A model generated the notes under the pieces. That model had not been told where the DNA came from. It made no database searches and saw only the letters and a list, made by a program, of their open reading frames with translations. 64,000 nucleotides of DNA, taken from positions 496,001 through 560,000 of the forward strand of contig WBMW01005106.1 of assembly GCA_013396635.1 (NCBI GenBank), given 5' to 3'. This DNA is from Penelope pileata. Taxonomy: Eukaryota > Chordata > Aves > Galliformes > Cracidae. Shown here piece by piece: positions 1-11,959 of this stretch; position 1 is the first letter of the stretch, and each line of letters opens with the position of its first letter. The translations under genes were made by a program, and so were the position numbers.

Positions 1-1859
1 TGCTCTCACCTTTCTTAGACCTTTTCACATTTTTTTGGTTAATTTTGTTTGGCTTGTCAAATACATGAAGTCTGGATTATTAATAATATTCTAATGTGGC
101 AGGTGTGTATTTGTGTGTGGGAAGGTGTTGGTTTAAAGTGACAGCTGAACCTTTTGCTGAAATATAAGCTTTATTCCCAGGAGAAAGTGATCTTATCTCT
201 TCTTTTTCTCTGGGTATGGTATGCTATATGATAGAAGATGTTAATATTAGAAGTGGAACAGATGGCTCAGATCGAGATTGGGGGCACAGCTACAACACAG
301 AGATGGGGAAAGCAATTCAAAGAGGAGCCGACAAGAGCAGAAAATTCAATTAAACGGTTCATTTTGAGGAAGCAGGTGTGGGGGTTTTATTATTGAGACC
401 TCCACATTCTCATTTAGAGTAACCCACTTGTGAGGCTTGTTATGAACTTGTCTAACCCTGTTGCTGGCATTTTACTATCTATGCCTACTTAAAAGGAATT
501 TTAAATGTCATTGGGTAGCTCTTGTTCTCTCTTCATCTCTCTTTGGTTACATCTGAGCATCTGACAGCTCTATTTCTCTGGAAGGAGTGACGAGCCTGTG
601 ATTCTCATTAGATACAGGAGCACATAGATGCTGTGGGATCTTTCTGAATGGACAGCTCTTCAATAACTCAATCTTATATATTGCTGTCATAATTACTAGA
701 CATAGAAAGCACCCAAACTGAGATTTGGCAGATTTTCTGTATCACAATGAAGCATAACTGATGTATTACAAAATTCATATCCTCTTAAGAAGAGATTTTA
801 CGTGGTACTGTATAAGATTCAAATGCTTTGTCCTGATCCCTGAGACTCTCCCAGGCTCTATTCTTTCTAACGTCTCATTCAAAGCTTTTAAGATAGGACT
901 GAAGACTGACAGCCTTAGTGATTCCAAATTCCCTATCCAAGCAACCACATAATACAATCTGTCTTATAAAATAGCCCAAAGTCCATCTTAACTTCATCCA
1001 AGAAAGTTTTGTCCTAACTTAAATGTCATTATCAACCTCATCACTTTTTAAGCCTTCTTTTAATTCTCAGGCAAGGTTTATGCAGTTTGCTAATTTCATT
1101 CTGCCTTCCACTGCTTCTAGACAAGCTCCTTTCACTGTTGTGGAGTTTCTTGTTAATTCACATAAAATATCCAGTTCAGTGGTGCATAAAATAAATTCTC
1201 TATTCATCAGTCTTTTCCTTTCTCTCTTGGACTGTCATCCCCACAAGCAGAACCTCAATGTTGTTCTTGCAGCAAATCCTGAAAATAATCAAATGTGGAC
1301 TTTGGACAGCTAAAGGGAGGAAGAAGTTCAAGCCTTAAAACTCCTTCCTAAGAGTTACTTGCAGCCAACATCCTTGTTTGAATTGGAAATGCACTGTGAT
1401 GTCAGGAGCATAAGAGATAACACCATGTACTTGATATATAAATTTCACTCCCTATACTGAATCGGAATTCAGATGTGCACACAAGAAAATCTGGAGGGCA
1501 ATAAAACCACTGTTTTTCTATGTTTCCATTTTTCCCCTCAAATAGAAGAAGCTGGAATCGCATCCTTCAATTCTCATTCAAGCAACGCTCCCAAATCCAG
1601 TTTCATAATCCAGTTTCACTGGTGTTACCCAGCTTTTTTATGTCGCTCTTGTGATACGAAGCAGCTGTGCAGCTTGCTTTACCTGCAGTACACAGCTGGC
1701 CAGCCCACATCCAACACCTGTAACTGTGTCTGGAAGAAAACTCAGTTTGATGAAATATCTGAAGAAATATCTCATCTAGTTAGATTTCTACCTGGTTCGT
1801 GACTTAATGTTGAATCATGAAACAAATCGACTTTGCTCAACTTTATGCCTCTAGATAAC

Positions 1860-1889
1860 TATTCTGTAACATTAACCTGTTACAGAATA
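1860..1889. repeat. Perfect 11-bp inverted repeat, 8-nt loop
   Basis: The arm TATTCTGTAAC (1860-1870) is followed by an 8-base spacer and its exact reverse complement GTTACAGAATA (1879-1889). No gene or known element explains it. Shortly after it, an 11-base direct repeat AGCAGAATTAA occurs twice within about 35 bases. Confidence 0.7.
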
Positions 1890-4800
1890 ATAAATCTCTG
1901 TCTATCAGCAGCAGAATTAATAACACAGCAGAATTAAAATGTGTTCAGGCTCTCCTCAAAGTTCTGTCACTTGCGATGGAAAAGCAAACCGAAAGTTGTC
2001 ATAAAACTAGTGCATTAATACATTTTAAATTGTTCAAAAACACACAATCTGTGTCCTCCCAGTCAGCAGTGCATGATTTTTGACTGCTTGTTAAATCAAA
2101 GGTGCAAATTTGGGTCCTTTGATACCAACTGCGTTCGTGTCATTCTGTAGAAATGTCACATGATGGTGGTACAAACTGTTAAGAAAAAGTGATTGACACA
2201 TCATCTTAACTACTCCCTCAGGTACTCTTTCTGAGACAATCAATTTGGTGTTCTATCTCATTAAATTTCACTATTTTGGTACCCTATATTATTTGAAAGA
2301 GTCTATGGTGTCCTTGAACTGAACGTATTTAAAGATCATTCTCACAGACAGGAGTCCTGATGAGATAAGAGTCAGACCTGCTGCAAGCTGTCAAAAGGAT
2401 GGAGAAAAAAAAATGAAAGAAAATTATCCACCACATAACTGAGTGAGGGACACTGAGATCTTCAGAAGGGTGCTAAGCCCTTTTTCTTATAATATTAGAC
2501 AGAATCCAGCAGCAGCCAGTAGTCAGTGTAAGGAACTGACACATGCATGCTATGGAAACCAGAGTGTGCTGGCATACAAAGGCATTACAGCAGCAAGGCT
2601 AAGTTTATTGCTCTGCTGTTCCTCTACCAGCTAATAATAAATTACTGCATTAATAACCCTTTATACTTATCCTGTTGGAGATTATATGATTACTGATAAA
2701 ACTTTTAACTACATTAGCAACACTACACTAATTGCATTAACTGGCATAATAAAGTTAACAATATAAATATGATGTCCTTGATATACACATGGTAAGACAG
2801 CACATCTCCTGAAAATTAATATTAATGGAATAATGTCATACTATTTTCTTCCAAGCCACTTTTACCAAATATCCACCTGACTTAAAGTCTTAAAATTTAA
2901 TGCTAGGTAACAGGTTTAAAGCAGTCTCTTTCAGATGCAAACATAAAGTGAAATTTAGAGGTGGTCTGCTATGAATCAGAAGTTAATCAAGCAGTTTAAG
3001 TCTTATGAGATCGTCACCCTGAAAGAAATTGCACCAAAGTAAATGGTCCAGGAAGCCTGAAACAGCAGATCAGGTTCTGCCAGCCCCAGAAGCTGACAAA
3101 CACCAGGTTTCCTCTTTATTCCCAGTTCTATGTGACCTTCAACAAATAAAAGTAACAGTCTTATTCTATACTTACATCTACTGTGACTTGCAGGAGGCTT
3201 TAGTCAAATCAGCCCATGGCCTAGAAGAAAATCGAGAAAGTAGCAAAACTACTTTTCTTTACACTGCCCTCCCAACGTGAATAAACAAATAAATAGCAGA
3301 AAATTCAGCACAACGTTTGACCTGCAGGCCAGTGCTGTTCAGTATGAGCCTGGGAATGGAGAGGGAATTGTATATCAAAGCTAAACAAGCAAAGATTGTC
3401 CACTGATTACAGCAGCAGCTTGTGAACAAGCAGCAGGGGTGCAGCGGTACAGCTTGGCCAAGAGAAGAGGTGATTTATGGGGTACAGACAGTGTTCTCTC
3501 AGGATTCTTTCTTTCTGATGGCTTAAGTGTTCCTTCCTACATCTGCCCATTCTCACAGCCGTAGCAGGGGCACACAGCAGCTAGTTCTGGGCCCCTCACA
3601 CCTTGCTCGGAGCCTCATGGCTCTCCCTCTCTGAAGTCCAACCTCAGAAAGTAGGAGCCAAGCACAACAGCTCAGCATCTTCATTCTGAGCACGAGCAGA
3701 GCAACATCCTGTTTCAGTTAGGTACTGCAAATTCTTATTTTGAATACCTGTCCTTGTGCTCTATTTCCTTCATTGGTAAAACAAGAAATCTAGCACCTAT
3801 TTGCCTTGTACCAGCGTTTTGAGCAATTGCAATGTGGATTGCAAGTGCCCAGTTGCAACTCATCAACAACAAACATGCTGAATAACCAGGAAAGAGAAAT
3901 ACCATTTCCTTTAAGGACATCTATATTTTTAGCCGAATGTTCCCTTAAAATACATGACCTTTTTGGCTCGCCTAATAGCTGCATTAAAGCAGTGAAATTT
4001 CTTTCAGGAAAGCTCTGAGTGGAACAACATTAAAATCCAATATTTATTCATGTTACAGCACAGTAATTTGATAGGTAATAAGCATTAAGGTAAATATAAT
4101 TCCATAGTTGACGAATCTAAACTTTGCCGTATACCTGAAATCTCCAGGGGAGACATGATACTTGACATTTAATTTGAAAAGCCAGGTAGCCTGATGGGGA
4201 AAAAAAAAAAAAGCCACCACCTTTTTCATGTTGATAGTAAAAAAGCATTGGTGCATTTTATTTGATATGGTGAATTTGCTTAGCTTTATTTTCACATTTT
4301 AATAAGCTCATCTCATAAAAGTATAATGAGAATAGAAAGATCATCTATCATAAGAACGGATGGTTACACATTTATTTCTTTGGATCCTTGTGTAGAAAAA
4401 AAAGTTTTCTTCCTACTGTTAACAATAAATGTAAATTGAACAGTATGAAATTGCCTAAAATATCACAAGTTCCCAAAGAGACATCATAATGCCTTAATGT
4501 CAATTCTAGATTAATCGAGGAAGTTGAATTTTCATGATGCATAACTCCAAGGTGAGGATAACATCATTTTCAATTTGCAATGCTAAACACTGTGATGCCA
4601 ATACAATATACAGTGAAGAAAAAATACAATACAATACAAAGAAAATTTTGCTCTTGAGGTGTAAACTGCGTCATTTTTGGCACAGGTAGGTGAAGCTGGC
4701 CCTTACAGCTGGAACAATTTCCCATTTGCATGAGTAAGGGACAGGAGGCAGGACACTGGTGCTGTTACATGGAAAATGTTACTGCAGTCTCACCTGTGAC

Positions 4801-6045
4801 ACTGGGATGGCCCCACAGGAGATCCTCTCGAGAGTTAAAGGGAAGAGAAGATGCCCATGTTGAACAGCTAACCCATCACTCTACTTGGCACTATTACTTG
4901 AGCTCCTTCACTCTTAGGACTGCCTGTCTATTGCCAGCAAGCAGAAAAGACTTCCTCTGCCTTTTAGAGAAGGGGAGGTGAGGCATGGTAAGCCTGGGGC
5001 ATCCATAGCAGTGCTTAGCTGGGATCAGACTGCACTTTGAAGTGATGCTCCTGCCTGTACCCACTGAACAGTCCTTTGGTTCACAATCTTCAAGAGCATG
5101 AACAGGATCTGTTTCTGCTGAAAGCAAACCAAATTGAGTGCTCCAGGAACATACCAAACGTGTTCAAAGAGCTGGTCTTCAGTACTTGGGACATAACCAG
5201 AGCCAGTGCTGAGCCAAAAAACCTAAAGTGTGGTCATCCAGTGCTCAGCCTTGACTGTGTCACTCCCCAGGACCACTCCTATTGCACTCCTGTCCTGCTG
5301 CAACCTGTTTCTCTGGGATGAGATTTTGTAGCCATTTTCATTAAGTCTCTACTACATGTAGCTCCTTAGCAGGCCCATGTGTTCTCAGCCTCCCTTCTTC
5401 CACCCAGCTTTTACAGGTACATTTAAGAAGAATGTCTCTCCCTAAGGTGTGTGCAGTCCAAAAAAAAAGGTAAGAAAAAAGATACAGGTCAGAGAAAAGA
5501 CTGTGCCAAAGGAACGCAAATCTGTGAAGAGCTGTCAGCGTTACCCAGTTCTCCTGTCTCCCAGACTATACCAGATATCTAGGATATCAGATATCTAGGG
5601 TTCTCCAGACTAAGATGATAACATACAATGGAAGCATTGGACCAGAATAGCAGCAGAGAAAGGCAGTGGTAACATCCTCATTCTAAATACAGAGGCTTTG
5701 CAGGTGGGCAGATGAAGAAAGTCGTTACTTAGGAGCACTACTATCCCATCTCTTAATGAACACCATTGAATTTACTGCATTCGTTTATACTGATGCCATT
5801 GTTCCAATCCTGCTTAGAGGATCTAAAAATAGCTCCAGACGTTATCACAGCCATGCTAGTAGTAAATCTGGCTAGAAATGTTAGCCACAAACAGTGACTT
5901 GTGCCAACCTCCAGCCTCAGCCTCCATAGGTGAGAATTTCACTCCTAAACTACTGCTCAGAGATCATCTTCGAAGAAACTACCTCTTTGCCTGTGTTCAT
6001 AAAGTCTTTATATCATATTGATTGACTACACTCTTTCTCTGAGGT

Positions 6046-6090
6046 GTTGTTTTTTGTTTTTTGTTTTTTTTTTTTGTCTGTTTCTTTTTG
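6046..6090. repeat. T/G-rich simple sequence
   Basis: A low-complexity run of T tracts is interrupted by single G residues. The antisense frame gives a lysine/glutamine-rich shadow ORF that should be ignored. It could be the reversed poly(A) tail of an old retroposon, but no body of such an element was recognised next to it. Confidence 0.7.
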
Positions 6091-7381
6091 GTATTCCAAT
6101 GTATCATCATATAAGTATCACTTGAACAGATGAATAGAAAATCAATTATGTCATCTGCAGGAAGATCCAGTAACTCCTGTTGCTGTTTCAATGGGAAAAC
6201 AAGAGTTTTCTTAATGGTCTCATTAGAAAACCTCCCTCTTTTGAGAGATGAAAAAAATCTGTCATCTCTTACCTGTTCGTTAGGTGTAACTCAGTACGGT
6301 TAATTACTGGAAAATGGACTTATCACATTCCATTTCTATGTCGGTAAAATGGAATAAATATGCATGGATTTAAGATTGTTTGTACCACTCATTCACAGTA
6401 AGGACTATTGATACATTATTCTTCCGAGTTGTAAGATAAGATGGCCTATGATATTCAGAGATGTATTCCTACAATGTTAAATCAATAACTGCGCACTGTC
6501 ACAAGAATTGCAGATACTGGTTGATTAACTCTCCTCCTGTTTTTCAGCATGATGCCTGTATGGACAGTAGTGCTGGGACTTTCTTCTGCCTGGAACATCA
6601 TATCAGCTCAAGAGTGTATGTGACAGCCTTCATGATGCCTTTCAGTGACCAGCCTCAGACAGCACAGAGGACAGCATTTAAAGTTATACTTCAGAATCTT
6701 ACACCAAGGGAATATTCATGTCCTGCTAATTTCTGGGTTTGGCTGCCTCCTCATCTCTGGTTCCCCACAGATTCAACTACTACCATAACTAGAAGGGTAA
6801 CAATGCTTCAGCAGAATAAAAGTACTGGGGTTCAAAAGCAAGAAAGAGCGTATGAATCAGAGTGCTGACAGATATGAAAAAGAGAGCCTATATGTAAACT
6901 CTAACCTCTCATCAGAAGCGTGCCTCATTTACGTGTACATGAGCTGCAGTGCTCTTTTTCTCAGGCACCGTCCGAGTTGTCCTCATCAGCTGTTTCTCAG
7001 CCACTCCTAATTATTCCTCACCTACTGTGAACTTCTCCCTAATTACTCTTTCCCTGTCTCTCCAGGGCCTCTACAAGAATGACAATGCCATTTGCAAATT
7101 CAAAGTGACTCTCAGCTCTAATGTTGACCTTTGTTGCACTTCTCTGTCCCTCCAAGGTTTTTACATTCTTTTGAAGTCTAAACTTGAAAATGCCTCAGCA
7201 AAGTCAGTTAACTAAAGTCCATTCTTCTCAAGTTGACTTCAGGATGGAGAAGTAGGCTGTGTGAGAAGCCCTGGAGAAGCTGATCACATTTTTGTTCTAT
7301 TTAGACTGAGAATGTTGATGAGAGTAAATGCTCATTTCTGTAAAGAGGTCACAGGAACCAAAATGCCAAGAGGTCACTCAC

Positions 7382-8966
7382 CTTCCTCTGTACAGCTTCT
7401 TTTGCCTCTTGACTTTGCAAATGGAAAAGTCTCCCAGGGCTAACCACCTCCTTCTATTGCATCTGTCTGTATATCTTATTCTCTGTGCCTTTTCAGACCA
7501 AAATTTCCTAATCTCGCAATTTACTTCCTCCCCGGAGTGACATTATCATTCTTCTCCCCTCACCTCATATAGAACTTTGGAGATCCCATTACCCTTGCTA
7601 GTGCTGAAGAACAGCAGTAGGATATACTTCAGTCCTTCCCGCTTCACTGCTTCCACTTTAATTGGATCAGGTCCACTGAGTCCACTGAGCAGGATGAGAC
7701 CAGAATAATTTGTTTGTTCTGAATGGATCACTTTCAAGCTGTGCTCCTGCATGCTGTGAGCAGTGCCATCATGGTTTGGCTGGGTTTCTTCCTCCTGTTT
7801 TTCTGGACTAGAACTTCACTGACAGTGATTTCAGCTACTGCCAGTCTTTCTGGCAGCTCATGACTCTTCTCCTCAGGCACCTTTTGCAGGTGTGATGTAC
7901 CAAGCAATTCTCCTGAAGCCCCATCTTTTGCACAAACCATGGAAAGTGGTTCCACTGCCATTCTCTGTTTCAATTTCTGTTTCTTCTTAACTTGCTCTCT
8001 GTACTTTGTTGACTATCATCTGCCAATATCTGAATTTAGAGGGCAGATACTGCTGAATAAGTAACAGACATTCAAGAAGAAAGCCTGAATACTGGATTCC
8101 ATCTGTTTTCTTTGAGCAACCAAATGAACTCCCTCTCCAAGACAAAGCCCAGGAGCAGTCTGGGAGCTCTTTCTCTGTAAGGACAGCTTCCAAATGGCAG
8201 CACGGGTGAGATTAAATCAGCTTTAGTTCCCTCCACTCCAGAGTCTTCCAACAGAATTTCAGCAATCTGCACCATCTCAAACTTCCCCACAGGCTCTCGT
8301 GACCACTCTGTAATACAGCTCTCATATTTCTTCTGACAGTGGATACACACAAAAAATATTCTATTTCTGAGTCACCAGGACACCACAGGATACCAAGGAG
8401 TCCTAGTATGCTAATCACCATGGAGCAAAAACACAGCAACTCTGGACAAAAATAGCCCTAAGTATGTGGACATGAAGGAGTTTATGCTTACAGACATCTG
8501 GTGAGCAGTCAGAAAATGAAGATACAATGCAGAGAACACAGCTTCTGTCCACAAACTGTAGAGGTAAGGTTCTCTTTCATCTCTTTTGTTTGGCTCTGTA
8601 GAGTGCCCCAGGACTGCATTGAATATACGTGTGGAGGGTTCAGGTATGGGTAGTATCTGCAGCAGCAGATGCCTGGAACAATCTGAGAACTCAGAAATGT
8701 CAACAAATGTTGTTGCTGCTTCCATATAGCATCTCACTAAAGCTTGAAGGAATTATAAGAAAGGTACCCAAAAATCAATTTTGGAAATATCTAAGATTAA
8801 GATGAGTGGAACCCTCAAGAAATGATCCCACCTTTACACTAAGCATTTTAGCAGCTGTCAGAACCAAATACAAGATACAGCCCTCTCCATTTAATGCACA
8901 AGCTTTTCTATATTCAGAGAAGAAAACAGCAAATGTAAGATGAAATGTTGGTTTGACACAGGTCAT
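7382..8966 (-). pseudogene. Broken coding segments of an unrecognised minus-strand gene
   Basis: Read on the minus strand, several open segments have protein-like composition and fit splice logic. Segment A (about 8737 to 8492) ends ...TAHQMS at a good GTAAGC donor. Segment B starts at 8332 after a pyrimidine-rich acceptor in matching phase 0 (KKYESCITEWS...) and runs to a GTGAGG donor after 7564. A possible 58-nt segment (7439 to 7382) stays open in phase and ends at a strong GTGAGT donor, but its acceptor is poor. A further segment lies at about 8938-8775. Segment B is leucine-rich and probably helical, and it needs single-base shifts near 8080, 7988 and 7745 to stay open. I cannot name the family. 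It may be an unprocessed pseudogene, a real gene with assembly indels, or chance. No start, polyA site or full structure was found. Confidence 0.35.
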
Positions 8967-9201
8967 TTCTTAAACTGCTAATGCTCCTCTCAGATTAGGT
9001 TGTCACAAGTAAAGGACATGGCTGGGCAGACAGGTAGGACTGATTAAACTGTCACATGCCAATAATGCATTAAGCTACTTTGGCAGGGCGGGAGAAGCAG
9101 AGTGGCAAGGTTGCTGTCTCTGGAGCTGTTTCACTATGTATGGCCACAAATGAAACCCCTGAGGATATCAGGGAATAAACACGAGGACAAAAAGCGGGTG
9201 A

Positions 9202-9218
9202 GCATGCATTATGCATGC
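9202..9218. repeat. GCATGCAT palindrome with 1-nt centre
   Basis: GCATGCAT, a single T, then ATGCATGC form a perfect 8-bp inverted repeat of alternating purine and pyrimidine. It sits in otherwise featureless intergenic sequence. It contains overlapping octamer-like and NsiI/SphI-type cores but has no gene nearby to regulate. Confidence 0.7.
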
Positions 9219-11944
9219 ACAAGTAGAGGAAAATAGTCATTAGTCAAGGACTTAGCTGTAGGGACACAAAGGATGGTACAAAGGATGTAGCCCTCTCCTC
9301 CCAGAGGATCTAGTCCTCTGCCTCTTTGGTTTTTGAACAAATCATTTGCTTTAAATCTAAATGGATACAAATCACATTCACATAAGTCTGACATGTCACA
9401 ACCATAGACTTCATCTTTAAAATCTCATTCATATTAATTTTCCTGACTCCTGCAGAACAGAAGGACATGACCAAGAAGAGCTCCTGTGACTTCATTTCAT
9501 ATTTCAGGCAAAGACAAATGGAGAACAAAATATTTGGAATTTGGGTTCAACTAAAATGAGCCTCTAAAACTGAGAAAGTTTATTTAAAAAAAAAAAAGCC
9601 TCCTGAAAACAACAACAAAAACAAAAAGAATGTGTAATTCTGCAAGAAAGCTACCTCTTCCCTTTTAAAAACTGCTGAAAGTTCATACATTTCTCAGAGG
9701 ATTTCATCTTTTCATTCTGATCCTAACCTGAAACAAAAAATATGCATGCCTAAATATATGCCATGCGCATCTGTTCAGTCAACAATCTTGGTCATTGTAC
9801 TCTATTCCTCTCTTTTTTTATTTATGCAATAGGATCTGAGGAATAGAGATTCCAAGCCTCCTTCACCCCCCTCTTATTTTTGTACCAGCAGAAGCCCCCT
9901 GAGCCTGAGTAGTCACTTTTAACCATCATCACTAGGAGATGTGAAAGCTTTATCTGAGCTACTTCTTGCTTACAACTACCATGAAAGGAAGATCCTACTG
10001 TCACTGCTCACCTTCCATCTCTAAAATGTTTATCATGTTTGGGAGGAATTTTTTCAGTGTTGGATAATAAAAGTCAGCAAATACACAAGTGGAGATATGG
10101 GGGCTGAGCAACATTTAAAGACAGGCAGTTTATTTCAGAGTCCAGCCGTAGACATTTTTGGCATTCTCGTACTCATGTGAGCCAGCTGGACATTTGTCTG
10201 TGTCAACATATTGTCCACACAAGTAGTGTTCACTTGCTACTTACTTTTTCAATTCTTAGCTTATTGTCAGAAAAGGGCTGAATCCCATTTTTGGCTCCAT
10301 CTACAGCTGAAGACTTCTGCCAATATCAGCACAGGCATGTTCTGAGCTGTGGACATTTCTCCAGGTGTGAGCATTCAGCTACTTCTCATGACAGATCTAA
10401 CAGAAATTAAACTTTGGTCTGACTTCACTGTGGAATTAATTCACTCCCTTTGTGTGTCTAAGCAGCCTGCACCACGGATCTGAATATCACTGTTTGCATT
10501 ACTCTTTCTCCAGCTCACGAGCAGTCCAAAGAAAAAACTTCTAAAATTTATGAAAGGATTCCCACTGGCTGCAGTGGACTCTGTGAAAGCTGCCTAGTGT
10601 TCAAATGCTCACCTTCAGTTTTTGACTAGTTAGTTTTGATTTGCTTTGAACCTCTAGAGAACAGCAAGCACAATGTGCTAAGCTGGCTGGCCACCAGAAT
10701 TCCTGCCACCAGATACCAGCTCTCCAAGCCCTATGTCTGAAAGACACTAACTTTTTCATTTGTTGTGACTTAGAGCACACAAGTTCAACGTGCAATTATT
10801 CTAATTTGTTGCAGCCTGAGGTTTTTTTCTATACCAATCCTTTTATCCTGAGAACAAGTTTTTGTTTTAATCAAATAGCTGCTATAGGGGAAATAACTTC
10901 CCACAACTTCAGAAAAAGCAAGACACTCTCATCCCATAACAGTAGGGAAGATGAAGTATGTGTTTTCACAGCACCACAACAGAGCACAATTTAATTAGGC
11001 TTACAGTTCCAGCCCCCACCTAATGGCCACTTGATTTTTGCATTACTTGAAATTTACTGCCATCCATCCATCAGCTTTCTGTGATGTTAAAAGTAAGGCT
11101 GAATTTTCCTTTGAGTTGGGAAATAAAGACAAGCAACAAGCCAAAGGATAGCAGTTTACGCTAACCTACAAATGAATGTCATTTTTCTGTGTTTTATTGA
11201 GTTTTAAAAAAGAGGGATTAGTAACTTGTAGGGAAGGGAAACAGCTGACTTGTTGTTTCAAGTAAGTCTTCAGCAATCAATTAATTGCCTGATCAATGCA
11301 GCATGATCTAAGCAGCTTAATTGAAAAGAATGAATACTTAGGAAGCACATCTCTCCAGAGGGGAACCACTGCCAGTAAAGTTAACAGCGTTTGGAAATAC
11401 AGCTGCCTCATTTGACTTAGAAGGAAAAATGGTGTAAAACGAGATGTAAGGATATCACAGGTAATTGACATCCAGAATGATACCCTTCCACTGGAAGGCT
11501 TCAGACTGAGAATTTATTGACACCCACAGACTCAGGTGGCAAGAGTGCTAACACATACATGTTCACATTTGGAACCCAACAGCAGGAAATCATGAATTTT
11601 TTATCATTCCATCACAAAGTTGAAGGTGATTTTTCCTGAAAGGAACAATGCTCTTTTAAAGAATAAACAATACTCTCCCTATAGGATGTGGGCCTTTTTC
11701 AGTTATACTCTTGCTACAACTACATGTTAGTAACTGCATGAAACTAGTTCCATCAGATCTTTTCTTTTTTTATAAGCAGAAAGGGGAAGAGGACTGATGG
11801 CATTTTAGCATCACCAAGTCTACTGGAAATCTCACTTTTCGCTTGTATATATATATTATATCTATCCCTTGAAACTATTGTCATACACTTTAGAAGGAAT
11901 AAAATAAATATCTTGAAATCATAAAAAACATCACAAAATATCTC

Positions 11945-11959
11945 AAAAAAAAAAAAAAA
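11945..11959. repeat. A15 homopolymer
   Basis: A run of fifteen A residues in AT-rich intergenic sequence. No retroposon body was recognised beside it. Confidence 0.8.

Larger units (their letters stand above)
1..7380. other. Gene-poor AT-rich intergenic DNA
   Basis: I see no convincing exon here. Open frames such as 1473-1802 and 6461-6868 on the + strand have no recognisable domain and no credible splice context. The stretch holds a perfect 11-bp hairpin (1860-1889), a short GATATC-rich repeat (5573-5599), an A tract (4200-4213) and a T/G-rich tract (6046-6090). No CR1 copy was recognised. Confidence 0.6.

Noticed and set aside
1473..1802. 109-codon + strand open frame
   Set aside because: Cysteine-containing but with no family pattern or splice context.
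6461..6868. 135-codon + strand open frame
   Set aside because: No recognisable domain, ordinary AT-rich composition, no matching splice sites or neighbours; probably chance.
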